DNA of 64,000 bases from Rhizobiales bacterium 2SD (GCA_005502805.1 SCMY01000004.1:372001-436000); one strand, 5' to 3'. Shown: positions 50,763 through 60,487, counted from the stretch's first letter. Translations and numbers: made by a program. The notes: a model not told the origin generated them from the sequence alone.

Positions 50763-51542
50763 ATGCGCGGACTGCAAGGCAAGGCCATTCTCGTCACCGG
50801 CTCCTCGACCGGCATCGGCTATGCGATGGCCGAGCGGCTGATTGCCGAGGGCGCCAAGGTGCTGATCCATGGCCGCGAGCAGAACGAGGTCGACACCGCC
50901 TGCCGCAAGCTCGGCCCCGCGACTGCTGGCACGATCGGCGACCTCGCCGAGCCGGCGACGGCGCAGGCGCTGGTCGATGCGACGCGAAAAGCCTTCGGCC
51001 GCATCGACGGCCTCGTCAACAATGCCGGCATCTATCCGCGCGGCCTGCTCGGCGAGACCACCGCCGCCTTCTTCGACCATATGTTCGCGATCAACACCCG
51101 CGCGCCGCTGCTCTGCGCCGAGGCGGCGATCCGCGCCTTCCGCCTGCAGAAATCGGGCGGCTCGATCCTCACCGTCGGCTCGATCAATGCATTTTGCGGC
51201 AATTCCAACCTCACAGTGTATTCGATGTCGAAGGGCGCGCTGATGACGATGACGCGCAACCTCGCCAACACGCTCGGGCGCGAGCATATCCGGGTCAACC
51301 AGCTCAATGTCGGCTGGACCTTCACCGCCAATGAGGACGCGACCCAGCAGCGCGAGGGTAAGAAGCCGGGCTGGGAAAAGGAAGTGCCGCTCGAATTCGC
51401 CCCCTTCGGCCAGATCATGCAGCCGGCCGAGATCGCCGCCCACACCGCGTTCTGGCTCTCGGAGGAGAGCGGCCATGTCTCCGGCCAGATCTACGAGGTC
51501 GAGCAATATCCCTTGCTCGGCCGGGGCCGCGCGGCGGACTGA
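50763..51542 (+). CDS. Short-chain dehydrogenase/reductase
   Basis: A 259-aa SDR with TGSSTGIGYAMA, NNAGIYPRG, and the catalytic Ser, Tyr and Lys in SINAFCGNSNLTVYSMSKGA. The C-terminus (SGHVSGQIYEVEQYPLLG) is typical. A phosphotransferase gene starts 2 nt after its stop, so they probably form an operon. The substrate is not known. Confidence 0.88.
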   Translation: MRGLQGKAILVTGSSTGIGYAMAERLIAEGAKVLIHGREQNEVDTACRKLGPATAGTIGDLAEPATAQALVDATRKAFGRIDGLVNNAGIYPRGLLGETTAAFFDHMFAINTRAPLLCAEAAIRAFRLQKSGGSILTVGSINAFCGNSNLTVYSMSKGALMTMTRNLANTLGREHIRVNQLNVGWTFTANEDATQQREGKKPGWEKEVPLEFAPFGQIMQPAEIAAHTAFWLSEESGHVSGQIYEVEQYPLLGRGRAAD

Positions 51543-51544
51543 AC

Positions 51545-52387
51545 ATGCCTGAGAACGACGTTTTCGCGCCCTGGCTGAGCCGCTGGAGCCTCGACCCCGC
51601 CGGCGCGCCGATCAGGACCCATGCCAGCCGGCTGCTGCCCGTCCTGCACGCTGGCCAGCCGGCCATGCTGAAGCTGCCCGAGTTCGAGGATGAGCGGCTC
51701 GGCTATCTGCCGCTCGAATACTGGAACGGCGACGGCGCCGCCCACCTGCTCGCCCGCAGCGGCAATGGTGAGGCGATGCTGATCGAGCGCGCCACCGGCT
51801 CCCGCTCGCTCGCAGCCATGGCCCGCAGCGGTGCAGGAGGCGACGACGAAGCCACCGCCATCCTCTGCGACGCGATCGCCGCCCTGCAGAAGCCGCGCGG
51901 CCCGGCGCCCTCCGGACTGATCCCGCTGGATGTCTGGTTCAAGGACCTGTTCCCGGCAGCGACCGAGCATGGCGGCATGCTCGCGCGCTCGGCGGCGGCG
52001 GCGAGCGAGCTCCTGCCGGCGCAGCGCGAGATCGTGCCGCTGCATGCCGACCTGCACCACGACAATGTGCTCGATTTCGAGGCCAGAGGCTGGCTCGCCA
52101 TCGACCCGAAATGCGTGATCGGCGACCGCGCCTTCGAATACACGATCTTGTTCTGCGATCCCGATCTCGCCGATCCGGAGCCTCCGGTCGCGACCTTGCC
52201 CGGCCGCTTCGAGCGCCGGCTGGAGATCGTGCTGGCGAAATCGGGGCTGGAGCGCGAGCGCCTGCTGAAATGGATCCTGGCCTGGTGCGGGCTCTCGGCC
52301 GCCTGGTTCCTCGGCGACGAGGACCCGCTGGCGCGGATCAACCTCGCCGTGGCGGAGCGGGCTATCGTCGCGTTGGATGAGCGCTAA
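51545..52387 (+). CDS. Aminoglycoside/hydroxyurea kinase-like phosphotransferase
   Basis: A 280-aa protein of the streptomycin 6-kinase/hydroxyurea kinase-like family. The catalytic loop is LHADLHHDNVLDF and the metal-binding motif LAIDPKCVIGDRAFEY. The N-terminal lobe is short. Chromosomal members may phosphorylate small sugars or alcohols and need not confer resistance. It is coupled to the SDR gene upstream. Confidence 0.82.
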   Translation: MPENDVFAPWLSRWSLDPAGAPIRTHASRLLPVLHAGQPAMLKLPEFEDERLGYLPLEYWNGDGAAHLLARSGNGEAMLIERATGSRSLAAMARSGAGGDDEATAILCDAIAALQKPRGPAPSGLIPLDVWFKDLFPAATEHGGMLARSAAAASELLPAQREIVPLHADLHHDNVLDFEARGWLAIDPKCVIGDRAFEYTILFCDPDLADPEPPVATLPGRFERRLEIVLAKSGLERERLLKWILAWCGLSAAWFLGDEDPLARINLAVAERAIVALDER

Positions 52388-52389
52388 CC

Positions 52390-52492
52390 GTCATTCTCGG
52401 GCGGAGCGTAGCAAACCCGAGAATCTCCTGACGAGAAGGCGCTGTCATAGCCTCCTCCGGTCTGAGATGCTCGGGTCAAGCCCGAGCATGAC
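52390..52492. repeat. Intergenic repeat, copy 1 of an inverted pair
   Basis: Begins GTCATTCTCGGG and ends CCCGAGCATGAC. Its reverse complement closely matches 54584-54688, with segments such as ACGAGAAGGC and GCTCGGGTCAAGCCCGAGC shared. The pair brackets the carboxylase gene. Confidence 0.85.
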
Positions 52493-52495
52493 ACA

Positions 52496-54481
52496 CTATT
52501 CCCCGAGCACCACCACCTTCGCACCCTCGGCCACCTGCGCGCCTGGCTCGGCGCCGAGCTCGGTGACGGTGCCGTCGCGCGGAGCGGTCAGGACATGCTC
52601 CATCTTCATCGCCTCGACGATGGCGAGGCGCTGCCCCTTCACCACCGCCTCGCCCGCCTTGACGAAGAGCGCGATCAGCTTGCCGTGCATCGGCGCCTTG
52701 ATGACGCCGCCCGCTCCTGCCGCCGCGTCGAGATCGACGCTGAACGGGTCGAACAGCGCAACCGCTGTCTGCCGGCCGCGATGCAGAGCGAGATAGGTGC
52801 CCCCCTCGGCGCGGGCCAGCGTCACCTCATGCTCGCCCTCATCAAGCGGATGGCCCGGCAGCGACACGCGGGCGTCGTCGCCGTTCCACTCGATCTTGGC
52901 CTCGATGCGCTCGCCGTCGACCAGCAGCGGCAGGCCAAGCGCCGGGCGCGGCATGATCGAGAAGGCGTCTGCGTCGAGCCAGGGCGATTTGGCCTCATCG
53001 CCTGTCCGCTCGACGGCGAGGTCGAGCACAGCCACCTGGCGCTCCTCCTCCAGCTGCAAGGCAGCCGCCGCGACCGCCGCTGCATCGAGCGGTTGCGGCT
53101 CGGCGCCGAGCGCCGTGATGTTGCGGTCGATGAAGCCAGTGTCGAACGGCCCCTTCCGGAAGCCTTCCGCCTCGGCCAGCTTCTTCAGGAAGGCGAGATT
53201 GGTGCGCGGGCCGGCGACGATGGTCTCGCCGAGCGCGAAGGCGAGGTGATCGAGCGCCTCGTCGCGGGTACGGCCATGCGCGATCACCTTGGCGATCATC
53301 GGGTCGTAGAACGGCGTCACCGAATCGCCGGCCTCGACGCCGGTATCGACGCGGATGTCCTCGCTCTGCGGGAATTGCAGCGCCCAGAGCTTGCCGGTCG
53401 AGGGCAGGAAGCCCTTCTCCGGATCCTCGGCATAGAGCCGCGCCTCGACGGCGTGGCCTTCGGCGCGGACATCGTCCTGGGTGAAGCCGAGCGGCTCGCC
53501 GGCGGCGACCTTGAGCTGGAGCTCGACAAGGTCGAGCCCGGTGATCGCCTCGGTGACGGGATGCTCGACCTGGAGGCGGGTGTTCATCTCCATGAAATAG
53601 AAGCGGTCGGCCCTGAGGCCATCGCGCCCGTCGGCGATGAACTCGACCGTGCCGGCGCCGACATAGCCAACCGCCTTGGCCGCCTCCGTCGCCGCCTTGC
53701 CCATAGCGGCGCGCACCTCCGGCGTCATGCCCGGCGCCGGCGCCTCCTCGATCACCTTCTGGTGGCGGCGCTGCAGCGAGCAGTCGCGCTCATAGAGATG
53801 GACGACATTGCCGTGGCTGTCGCCGAACACCTGGATTTCGACATGGCGCGGCGAGAGCACATATTTCTCGACCAGCACGCGCGCATCGCCGAAGGCGTTC
53901 TTGCCCTCGCGCTGGGCGCTGGCGAGCGCGTCGGCGAAATCCTCAGGCCGGTCGACCTTCTTCATGCCCTTGCCGCCGCCACCGGCGACCGCCTTGATCA
54001 ACACGGGATAGCCGATGCGCTCGGCCTCCTTGGCGAGGAAATCGACGCCCTGCTCGGCGCCGTGATAGCCCGGCACGACCGGGACATTGGCCTTCTCGAC
54101 CAGCGCCTTGGCGGCGTCCTTCAGGCCCATGGCGCTGATGGCGGAGGCCGGCGGGCCGACGAAGACGATGCCGGCGGCCGCGCAGGCCTCGGCGAATTCG
54201 ACATTCTCGGAGAGGAAGCCATAGCCGGGATGGATACAGGCCGCGCCAGCCTGCTTCGCCACGGCGAGGATCTTGTCGGCATCGAGATAGCTCTCGCGCG
54301 CCGGTGCCGGGCCGATCCGATAGGCCTCGTCGGCCATCTCGACGAACAGCGCTTCGGCATCGGCGTCGGAATAGACCGCGATGGTGCGCAAGCCGAGCCG
54401 CTTGGCGGTGCGGATCACCCGGCAGGCGATCTCGCCGCGGTTGGCGATCAGGATGGAGGGCAGTTTGGCGGCAATCGACAT
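52496..54481 (-). CDS. Biotin-dependent acyl-CoA carboxylase alpha subunit (methylcrotonyl-CoA type)
   Basis: A 661-aa protein with an N-terminal biotin carboxylase (LIANRGEIACRVIRTAKRLG, GGGGKGMKKV, EMNTRLQVEHPVTE), a linker domain, and a C-terminal biotinyl domain with Lys in VEAMKMEHVL. The stretch TNLAFLKKLAEAEGFRKGPF resembles the alpha subunit of 3-methylcrotonyl-CoA carboxylase. No beta subunit gene is adjacent, so acetyl- or propionyl-CoA type cannot be excluded. Inverted repeat copies flank the gene. Confidence 0.85.
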   Translation of the reverse strand: MSIAAKLPSILIANRGEIACRVIRTAKRLGLRTIAVYSDADAEALFVEMADEAYRIGPAPARESYLDADKILAVAKQAGAACIHPGYGFLSENVEFAEACAAAGIVFVGPPASAISAMGLKDAAKALVEKANVPVVPGYHGAEQGVDFLAKEAERIGYPVLIKAVAGGGGKGMKKVDRPEDFADALASAQREGKNAFGDARVLVEKYVLSPRHVEIQVFGDSHGNVVHLYERDCSLQRRHQKVIEEAPAPGMTPEVRAAMGKAATEAAKAVGYVGAGTVEFIADGRDGLRADRFYFMEMNTRLQVEHPVTEAITGLDLVELQLKVAAGEPLGFTQDDVRAEGHAVEARLYAEDPEKGFLPSTGKLWALQFPQSEDIRVDTGVEAGDSVTPFYDPMIAKVIAHGRTRDEALDHLAFALGETIVAGPRTNLAFLKKLAEAEGFRKGPFDTGFIDRNITALGAEPQPLDAAAVAAAALQLEEERQVAVLDLAVERTGDEAKSPWLDADAFSIMPRPALGLPLLVDGERIEAKIEWNGDDARVSLPGHPLDEGEHEVTLARAEGGTYLALHRGRQTAVALFDPFSVDLDAAAGAGGVIKAPMHGKLIALFVKAGEAVVKGQRLAIVEAMKMEHVLTAPRDGTVTELGAEPGAQVAEGAKVVVLGE

Positions 54482-54583
54482 GAGGGCATCCTTCGACCGA
54501 TGCCTCCGTTATAGCTCAGCCGAAGCCCTTGTCTGCGCCTTGTTGCGCAGGGTGCGGATGGGTGCAGCGCCTCAAAAGGTGCG

Positions 54584-54688
54584 TCATGCTCGGGCTTGAC
54601 CCGAGCATCTCTGGTCGGAAGAGGCTCCTGTCAGTGCCTTCTCGTCATGAGATTCTCGGGTCGGCGCTTCGCTTTGCCCGAGAATGAC
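54584..54688. repeat. Intergenic repeat, copy 2 of an inverted pair
   Basis: The ~105-bp unit is inverted relative to 52390-52492. It begins GTCATGCTCGGGCTTGACCC and ends CCCGAGAATGAC. Confidence 0.85.
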
Positions 54689-54701
54689 GCCCGCGCTGTA
54701 T

Positions 54702-55952
54702 TCAATCCAGCAGCCCGAGCCGCCGCCCGAGCTTCAACGTCGCCGTCATCCCCACGATCAGCCCGAGCGCAAACACCCAGCCGGAGACCGCTCCGGCCGA
54801 GATGCCCGAGAGCAGCGTGCCGACCGTGCAGCCGAGGCCAAACACCGTACCCCAGCCGAGCAGCGCCCCGCCGACCAGCCCGCGCAGGGCATGCCCGCCA
54901 GTCGGCCGCCGCGGCTTGAACTCCCCCGCCGCCAGCGCCGCGGCGAAGGCAGCCGCGACCAAACCGGCGATGAAGAGGCCGTTCGGCGTCAGCAGTGCAT
55001 CGCGGATCAGCGTGGCGCAGCCGCGGAAGCTGTCGAGCCCTTCCAGCCGCGCCGGCAGCCAGTCGAACTGGGTCGCCAGCTGGCGCGAGCGCGAGCCGAG
55101 TTCAGCGGTGACGCCGAGTGGCGATAGGCGGAGATAAGCGGCAACGCCGATCAAGCCGACGAAGAGCCCCCCGAGCCAGGCCGGCCAGCGCCGCAGGAAG
55201 ATCGCGGCGACGGGATCGAGCTGCGCCTTGTTCGCAGCGCCCTCCTCGCTCGGCCGCCCGGCCCGCAGCAGCCACCACGCCAACGCCCCGAACACGGCGA
55301 ACCCGGCCAGCAGCGCCCCGCCATAGCCGAGCTGGCGCGGCAGCCACAGCACAGGCGACTCCGAGATCGTCAGGAGATAGAGCTCGTTCCAGCTCAGGAA
55401 ACCGAGGACGAAGCCGAAGCCGGCGCCGACCAGCGCGAAAGGCGAAGTCGGCGAGCCCTCGCCCAGCCGGTAGAGATGGGCGCTGATGCAGGAGCCGGAG
55501 ATCGCCATGCCGGCGCCGAAGGCGAGTCCTGCCAGCAGCAGCGCCGGGCCGACCGGCCCGATATGCGCCGTCGGCGGCAGGCGCATGCCTGACGGATCGG
55601 GCAGCCAGGCGCCATAGATCAGGGTGTAGCCGGCAAGGCCGACCGCCAGCGCCGTGAGGATGCCGAGCAACCCGCGCGGATCGCTCCGGTCGAGCCAGTC
55701 CTTCCAGATGCAGAAGAAGCAGAAGCGCGCCCGCTGCAGCACGAAGCCGAAGGCGGCGCCCAAGATCAGCGAGAGCTGGAGCTGAGGCGCCGGATCGCCA
55801 TGGCGCCCGACGAGATAGATCGAGACTGCGAGCGCGACGGCGACGACAGCCGCCGCGATGAACCGCAAGGGCGGCAGCCTGATCGGCTCCGCCCCCGCTT
55901 GCCGGCGCGCCAGCTCATAGTCGAGCGCGCCGCTATCGTCGGAAATGCTCAT
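54702..55952 (-). CDS. YeeE/YedE-family thiosulfate/sulfur transporter
   Basis: A 416-aa membrane protein with about ten helices. The family cysteines lie in FCFFCIWKDW, ISGSCISAHLYRLGEGS and LGCTVGTLLSGISAG, matching the residues that line the pathway of thiosulfate transporter TsuA. The rhodanese-like gene lies 8 nt upstream on the same strand, supporting a role in sulfur-compound uptake. Confidence 0.87.
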   Translation of the reverse strand: MSISDDSGALDYELARRQAGAEPIRLPPLRFIAAAVVAVALAVSIYLVGRHGDPAPQLQLSLILGAAFGFVLQRARFCFFCIWKDWLDRSDPRGLLGILTALAVGLAGYTLIYGAWLPDPSGMRLPPTAHIGPVGPALLLAGLAFGAGMAISGSCISAHLYRLGEGSPTSPFALVGAGFGFVLGFLSWNELYLLTISESPVLWLPRQLGYGGALLAGFAVFGALAWWLLRAGRPSEEGAANKAQLDPVAAIFLRRWPAWLGGLFVGLIGVAAYLRLSPLGVTAELGSRSRQLATQFDWLPARLEGLDSFRGCATLIRDALLTPNGLFIAGLVAAAFAAALAAGEFKPRRPTGGHALRGLVGGALLGWGTVFGLGCTVGTLLSGISAGAVSGWVFALGLIVGMTATLKLGRRLGLLD

Positions 55953-55960
55953 CGGGGAGC

Positions 55961-56896
55961 TTACTTGCCGCCCCAGATCGTACCGGCCGGATTGCTGATC
56001 GGCAGGCCGACGACATTGCCGTATTCGGTCCAGGAGCCGTCATAATTGGCGGCCTGGTAGCCGAGCACGCGCGAGAGAATGAACCAGGTGTGGCTCGAAC
56101 GCTCGCCGATGCGGCAGGAGGTAATCACCGGCTTGCTGCCGTCGATGCCGACCTCGGCATAGAGCTTCTTCAGCTCCTCCGGCGACTTCAGCGTGCCGTC
56201 GGCCTGGTTGACCGCCCGCGCCCACGGCACGTTCACCGAGCCCGGGATATGGCCGGCGCGCAGCGCCAGTTCCTGGAAGCCGGCCGGCGCGATGATCTTG
56301 CCGGAGAACTCGTCCGGCGAGCGGATGTCGAGCACGCGCGCTTCCGACTTCTTCTCGACGGTGGCGACGACGTCGGTGAGGCGGGCGCGCAGCGCCTTGT
56401 TCGGCTCGCTGACGGTGAAGCTGGAGGCCTTGACCGGCACCGGATTGGTCGCGACCGGGCGCTTCTCCAGCTCCCATTTCTTGCGGCCACCATCGAGCAG
56501 TTTCACATTGTCGCGCAGCCCGTAGATGTCGAACACCCAGGCGCCCCAGGCGGCAAACCAGTTGTTGTTGTCGCCGTAGAGAACGACGGTGACGTCCTTG
56601 TCGACACCGAGCTTGCGGGCCAGCGCCTGGAACTTCTCCGGGCCGGCGATGTCGCGCGAGACCGTCTCGACCAGGTCGGTGTGCCAGGCGATGTTTTGCG
56701 CACCGGGGATATGGCCGCGCTCATAGATGCCGGGTTCGACGCTGACCTCGACGATCCGGACCTTGGGATCGTTGAGGTTCTTCTCGAGCCACTCGGTCGA
56801 GACCAGCGGGCCGGTCTGGGCCAGCGCCGCGCCGCCGAGCGCGAGGCTCGCAGCCAGCACAACCACGCCGTGACGGATGAGGGAGAGGACGGACAT
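55961..56896 (-). CDS. Exported rhodanese-type sulfurtransferase
   Basis: A 311-aa protein with a signal peptide ending near ALAQ, then two rhodanese domains. The active Cys is in TSCRIGERSSHTW; the N-terminal rhodanese domain lacks it. Features such as GHIPGAQNIAW and SPDEFSGKIIAP mark the family. It should act in the periplasm, moving sulfur from thiosulfate or mercaptopyruvate. It forms a unit with the YeeE/YedE transporter gene. Confidence 0.87.
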   Translation of the reverse strand: MSVLSLIRHGVVVLAASLALGGAALAQTGPLVSTEWLEKNLNDPKVRIVEVSVEPGIYERGHIPGAQNIAWHTDLVETVSRDIAGPEKFQALARKLGVDKDVTVVLYGDNNNWFAAWGAWVFDIYGLRDNVKLLDGGRKKWELEKRPVATNPVPVKASSFTVSEPNKALRARLTDVVATVEKKSEARVLDIRSPDEFSGKIIAPAGFQELALRAGHIPGSVNVPWARAVNQADGTLKSPEELKKLYAEVGIDGSKPVITSCRIGERSSHTWFILSRVLGYQAANYDGSWTEYGNVVGLPISNPAGTIWGGK

Positions 56897-57051
56897 TCTG
56901 GCGCTCCTTGGCGCCGATCGGGCGGGATCAGGCCCGTTTCGGCACGAATTGCAGGGGCTGCCATGATTTCGCCACGCGGCCTGCCGGAGAAGCCGGACAG
57001 GATTTTTTTGTTTGCCATCAAGGCGGAAGAGCTGGGTCGTACGACCTTGGT

Positions 57052-57744
57052 CTAGGGAGAATATTCTCCCTTTGCTTCGACTTTGGTTTGATCCTGCGAC
57101 TGTCTGGTCGCGCGCCAGATCGCCCAGGTCGCCTGGAAGCAGAGGAAGGCGACGAAGACGTCGAACAGGTATTCCGGCCAGCGCACCGGCAGCAGCCGTG
57201 CGGCGAGGCCGAGCAGCGCAAAGCCGGTGGTCGAGATCGCATCGTTCCGGGAAGACAGCCAGGTTGCCTTGATCACCGGATTGGGTTCGCGCCGGAAGCG
57301 CCAGAGCACGCCGATGATGAGATAGGCGATCAGAATTGCGCTCGCTGCGGAGAAGCCGAGCGTGAAAAGCTCGATCGGCCGGGGCCGCAGAATCTTGTCC
57401 CAGAGGTCGTAGAGCGTGTGCAGCCCAGCGACCGCCATCACCGCGCCGATGCCGAGCGCCGCCAGTTTCTCGGCCCGCTCGTCGCGGCCGAAGACCAGCG
57501 CGGCGATACCGTAGAGCGCGACGTCGTAGACCCAGTCGACGCCGTCCTTGAACAGCTGGTTGTTGCCGATCGCCAGCGCCCAGAGCACGACATTGCCGGC
57601 GAAGATCAGGATGCCGAGCGCGATGCCCCAGATCGTCAGGCGGTAGGCGCGCCCGACCTTGGGATCGACCGGCGCAGCATGGCCGGGTTCGCTCCCGGAG
57701 CGAGCGCCCTCGCCGTCATGGTCGGCCTTGCGCCGACCATCCAC
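57052..57744 (-). CDS. Six-TM cation-diffusion-like membrane protein
   Basis: The membrane part begins YRLTIWGIALGILIFAGNVVLWALA and continues with about six helices including KDGVDWVYDVALYGIAALVFG and a C-terminal FDVFVAFLCFQATWAIWRAT; the pattern resembles cation-diffusion-facilitator-like proteins, with Asp residues in helices. The start is uncertain. A GTG at 57744 is within an intergenic repeat; the frame stays open to 57888. The N-terminal ~50 residues are likely repeat-derived. Confidence 0.6.
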   Translation of the reverse strand: MDGRRKADHDGEGARSGSEPGHAAPVDPKVGRAYRLTIWGIALGILIFAGNVVLWALAIGNNQLFKDGVDWVYDVALYGIAALVFGRDERAEKLAALGIGAVMAVAGLHTLYDLWDKILRPRPIELFTLGFSAASAILIAYLIIGVLWRFRREPNPVIKATWLSSRNDAISTTGFALLGLAARLLPVRWPEYLFDVFVAFLCFQATWAIWRATRQSQDQTKVEAKGEYSP

Positions 57745-57749
57745 GTCTT
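57715..57749. repeat. Partial palindromic repeat overlapping a gene start
   Basis: GTCATGGTCGGCCTTGCGCC through CCACGTCTT matches the first third of the repeat at 50579-50669. It falls inside the 5' part of the membrane-protein frame. Confidence 0.65.
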
Positions 57750-57916
57750 GCCCCCGTTCCGGCGCATCGAAGGCTGACAAGCGAGGCACTCCCGAGCCGC
57801 CCCGGACAGTGTCGCGCAAAAACCGTTCGTCGCAAGCCGTCGCTGGCCGGGACTGGCCCGACCAGGACGACAGCGGATCGCCGCTCACGGTGCCGGCGCT
57901 TGCGGGAGCGTACCCC

Positions 57917-58678
57917 TCAGCCGCGGCCGACGAGCGGCGCCTTGGTCGCCATCACCGTGACGAAGAGGATGTTGGCGTCGAGCGGCAGGCCGGCCATGTG
58001 CAGCACGGTGGTGGCGACATGGTCGACATCCATCACCGGCTCCACTTTGATCGAGCCGTCCGGCTGCGGCACGCCGGTGGTCATCTTCTTGGCCATCTCG
58101 GTCAGCGCATTGCCGATGTCGACCTGGCCGACGGCGATGTCGTATTTGCGCCCGTCGAGCGAGGCGGTCTTGGTCAGGCCGGAGATCGCATGCTTGGTCG
58201 CGGTGTAGGCGGCCGAATTCGGCCGCGGCACCTGCGCCGAGATCGAGCCGTTGTTGATGATGCGCCCGCCGCGCGGCTCCTGCGACTTCATCGCTTTGAA
58301 GGCCTCCTGCGTGCACAGGAACGGCCCGGTGAGATTGGTGTCGACCACCTTCTGCCAGTCCTCCAGCGAGAGATCCTCGAGCAGCACGCCGCCGGGCGCA
58401 TTGACGCCGGCATTGTTGAACAGCACGTCGACCCGGCCGAACTTGGCCTTGGTGGCAGCGAACAGCGCCTCGACCGACTTCTTGTCGGTCACGTCGGTCG
58501 AGACCGCCAGCGCCTGCGCCGCCGGCACGCCCGAGAGCTTGATCGTCTCTTCCAGCGCCTCGGTGCGGCGCCCGGCCAGCACGGTGCGGTAGCCGTCCCT
58601 GAGGAAGGCGATGGCGACGGATCTGCCGACGCCCGAACCGGCGCCGGTGATGATCGCGACCTTGTTATGCCCAGACAT
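57917..58678 (-). CDS. Short-chain dehydrogenase/reductase
   Basis: A 253-aa SDR with [22 protein letters not shown], and the catalytic Ser, Tyr and Lys in [21 protein letters not shown]. No partner gene shares its strand closely. The substrate is unknown. Confidence 0.88.
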   Translation of the reverse strand: MSGHNKVAIITGAGSGVGRSVAIAFLRDGYRTVLAGRRTEALEETIKLSGVPAAQALAVSTDVTDKKSVEALFAATKAKFGRVDVLFNNAGVNAPGGVLLEDLSLEDWQKVVDTNLTGPFLCTQEAFKAMKSQEPRGGRIINNGSISAQVPRPNSAAYTATKHAISGLTKTASLDGRKYDIAVGQVDIGNALTEMAKKMTTGVPQPDGSIKVEPVMDVDHVATTVLHMAGLPLDANILFVTVMATKAPLVGRG

Positions 58679-58833
58679 GCGCTTCCTCGCCTTACCGTGA
58701 TTTAAACCGTTTCAGGTGCCGCAGCATAGCAGCGTATGCAGTATACGGAACCGCTTTTCCAGCAGGCCGGCTCCGCTCTGTCGCTTGCCTGATGCAGGCC
58801 CTGCCCTAGAGTTCTAGCGAGGGAGGATGCATC

Positions 58834-59919
58834 ATGACCAGCCTGAACCGTCGCGGTTTCATCGCAGCCGGAGCGGCGAGTCTCGCCGGAACCGCTTTCG
58901 CCCAGCAGCCCGGCCATGAGCACCATGGCGGCCATTACGAGCGGCTGAACCAGCCCGGCCGCATCGGCAAGCCCGAACTCGCCGCCTCGCAGAACGTCTT
59001 CGATTCACCGGCCCCCAAGGCCGCCAGTCCCGGCCGCTGGGGCGCGAAGGCCCTTTTGCCGCTGCCGCGCTCGGAAATGGCCTGGGCTGCGGCGCATGAT
59101 GACCGCATGCACATCGTCGGCGGCTATGGCGAGCAGCGCACCGACCGGCCCTATCATCATGTCTACGAGCCCAAGGCCGACAAATGGAGCGACGGCGCAC
59201 CGCTGCCGCAAGGCGCCAACCATGTCGGCGTCGCCTTCCTCGATGGAAAACTCTACGCCATCGGCGGCTTCCTCGAGCAGAACCGCAAGCCGCATCCGCG
59301 CTGCTTCGTCTACGATCCCAAGGCGGACAAATGGGCGGAGATCGCGCCCCTGCCCCACCCGGTCGGCTCGGCCGCGATCGTCGGCCTGAACGGCCTGCTG
59401 CATGCGATCGGCGGCGCGATCGGCGACACCACCGAGAGCAAGACCTCGGTCAACTGGCACCGCGTCTACGATCCCAAGGCCGATGCCTGGAGCGAGCGCA
59501 CGCCGCTGCCGACGGCGCGCGACCACACCGGCACGCTCGCCATCGGCAAGCTGATCCATGTCATCGGCGGACGCGTCGACTCGTTCCACACCAATTCGAA
59601 CCTGCACCACGCCTATGACCCGGCGACCGACAAATGGACGCCGCGCAATCCGCTGCCGACCGCCCGCTCCGGCCATGGCGCCGTGCTCTATCGCGGCAAG
59701 GTCTTCATCATGGGTGGCGAAGGCACCAACCGCGTCTTCGGCCAGATGGAGGCCTATGACCCCGCCAGCGACGGCTGGGAGCAATACGCTCCGATGCTGA
59801 CGCCGCGCCACGGGCTGGGGGCAGCACTGGTCGGCGACGCCATCCACGTCGCCGGCGGCGGCCCGATCATGGGCGGCGGCGTCCAGAGCGCGATCCACGA
59901 GGCGTTCAGTTTGGGATAG
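58834..59919 (+). CDS. Exported kelch-repeat protein
   Basis: A 361-aa protein with a twin-arginine signal (MTSLNRRGFIAAGAASLAGTAFA). The mature part contains about five to six kelch repeats with GG and Tyr/Trp spacing (VGGYGEQ, IGGFLEQ, IGGAIGD, IGGRVDS, MGGEGTN), forming a beta-propeller. A His-rich stretch (GHEHHGGHY) follows the signal and may bind metal. Tat export suggests folding or cofactor insertion before translocation. Confidence 0.85.
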   Translation: MTSLNRRGFIAAGAASLAGTAFAQQPGHEHHGGHYERLNQPGRIGKPELAASQNVFDSPAPKAASPGRWGAKALLPLPRSEMAWAAAHDDRMHIVGGYGEQRTDRPYHHVYEPKADKWSDGAPLPQGANHVGVAFLDGKLYAIGGFLEQNRKPHPRCFVYDPKADKWAEIAPLPHPVGSAAIVGLNGLLHAIGGAIGDTTESKTSVNWHRVYDPKADAWSERTPLPTARDHTGTLAIGKLIHVIGGRVDSFHTNSNLHHAYDPATDKWTPRNPLPTARSGHGAVLYRGKVFIMGGEGTNRVFGQMEAYDPASDGWEQYAPMLTPRHGLGAALVGDAIHVAGGGPIMGGGVQSAIHEAFSLG

Positions 59920-59949
59920 GCAGTCGCCGCGGCGTGGTCGCTATCGGAG

Positions 59950-60348
59950 TCATCGCTTGCGCACGTCGCAGGCGATCGTCGAAAGCGCGTCCCCCGGCCG
60001 TCTTACGATCACATGATAGATCGCGCCGATTTCGAAGCGCGCCGTGTACATCGCAACCTCGGGCGTGAAGACACGCTGTGTCGTTCCGGTCAGGCGCCCG
60101 GTCACGTCCTCCAGCACCTTGAGCTCGGCCCATTCGGGAAACGGCGTGCTGGATGGCGACGCCAGCCTGACGACCAGCCCCGTGAAAACCACCGCCCCGG
60201 AGGCGAGGTGTTCGGCGTCCGAGCGTTGTGGCGGGCACATCGCATAGACATCGGCTGCTGCCGACAGGGCGAGCAGGAACACGGCAGGTGGCGCATGGCG
60301 GCAGAGCCATCGCTGGCCGATATTCCGGACGGTTGACCTGCCGGGCAT
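59950..60348 (-). CDS. Exported hypothetical protein, 132 aa
   Basis: The start MPGRSTVRNIGQRW at 60348 has GAGG close upstream. The signal-like segment PPAVFLLALSAAADVYA precedes MCPPQRSDAEHLASGAVVFTGLVV, a pattern seen in small secreted proteins with an OB/netrin-like beta fold. One more Cys lies near the C-terminus (STIACDV). No function is known. Confidence 0.65.
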   Translation of the reverse strand: MPGRSTVRNIGQRWLCRHAPPAVFLLALSAAADVYAMCPPQRSDAEHLASGAVVFTGLVVRLASPSSTPFPEWAELKVLEDVTGRLTGTTQRVFTPEVAMYTARFEIGAIYHVIVRRPGDALSTIACDVRKR

Positions 60349-60487
60349 CGAACCTCGCCTCTGCGATCCCATGTCACGCGCGCCGCTCCATCGGCCAGCC
60401 GAAAGCGCCGACAGCTGGACTCGGCTGGATTGACTTGTCCGGTTCGGCTCCCCTGACGAATTGGAACCTAAGGAAATGCACACGCCG

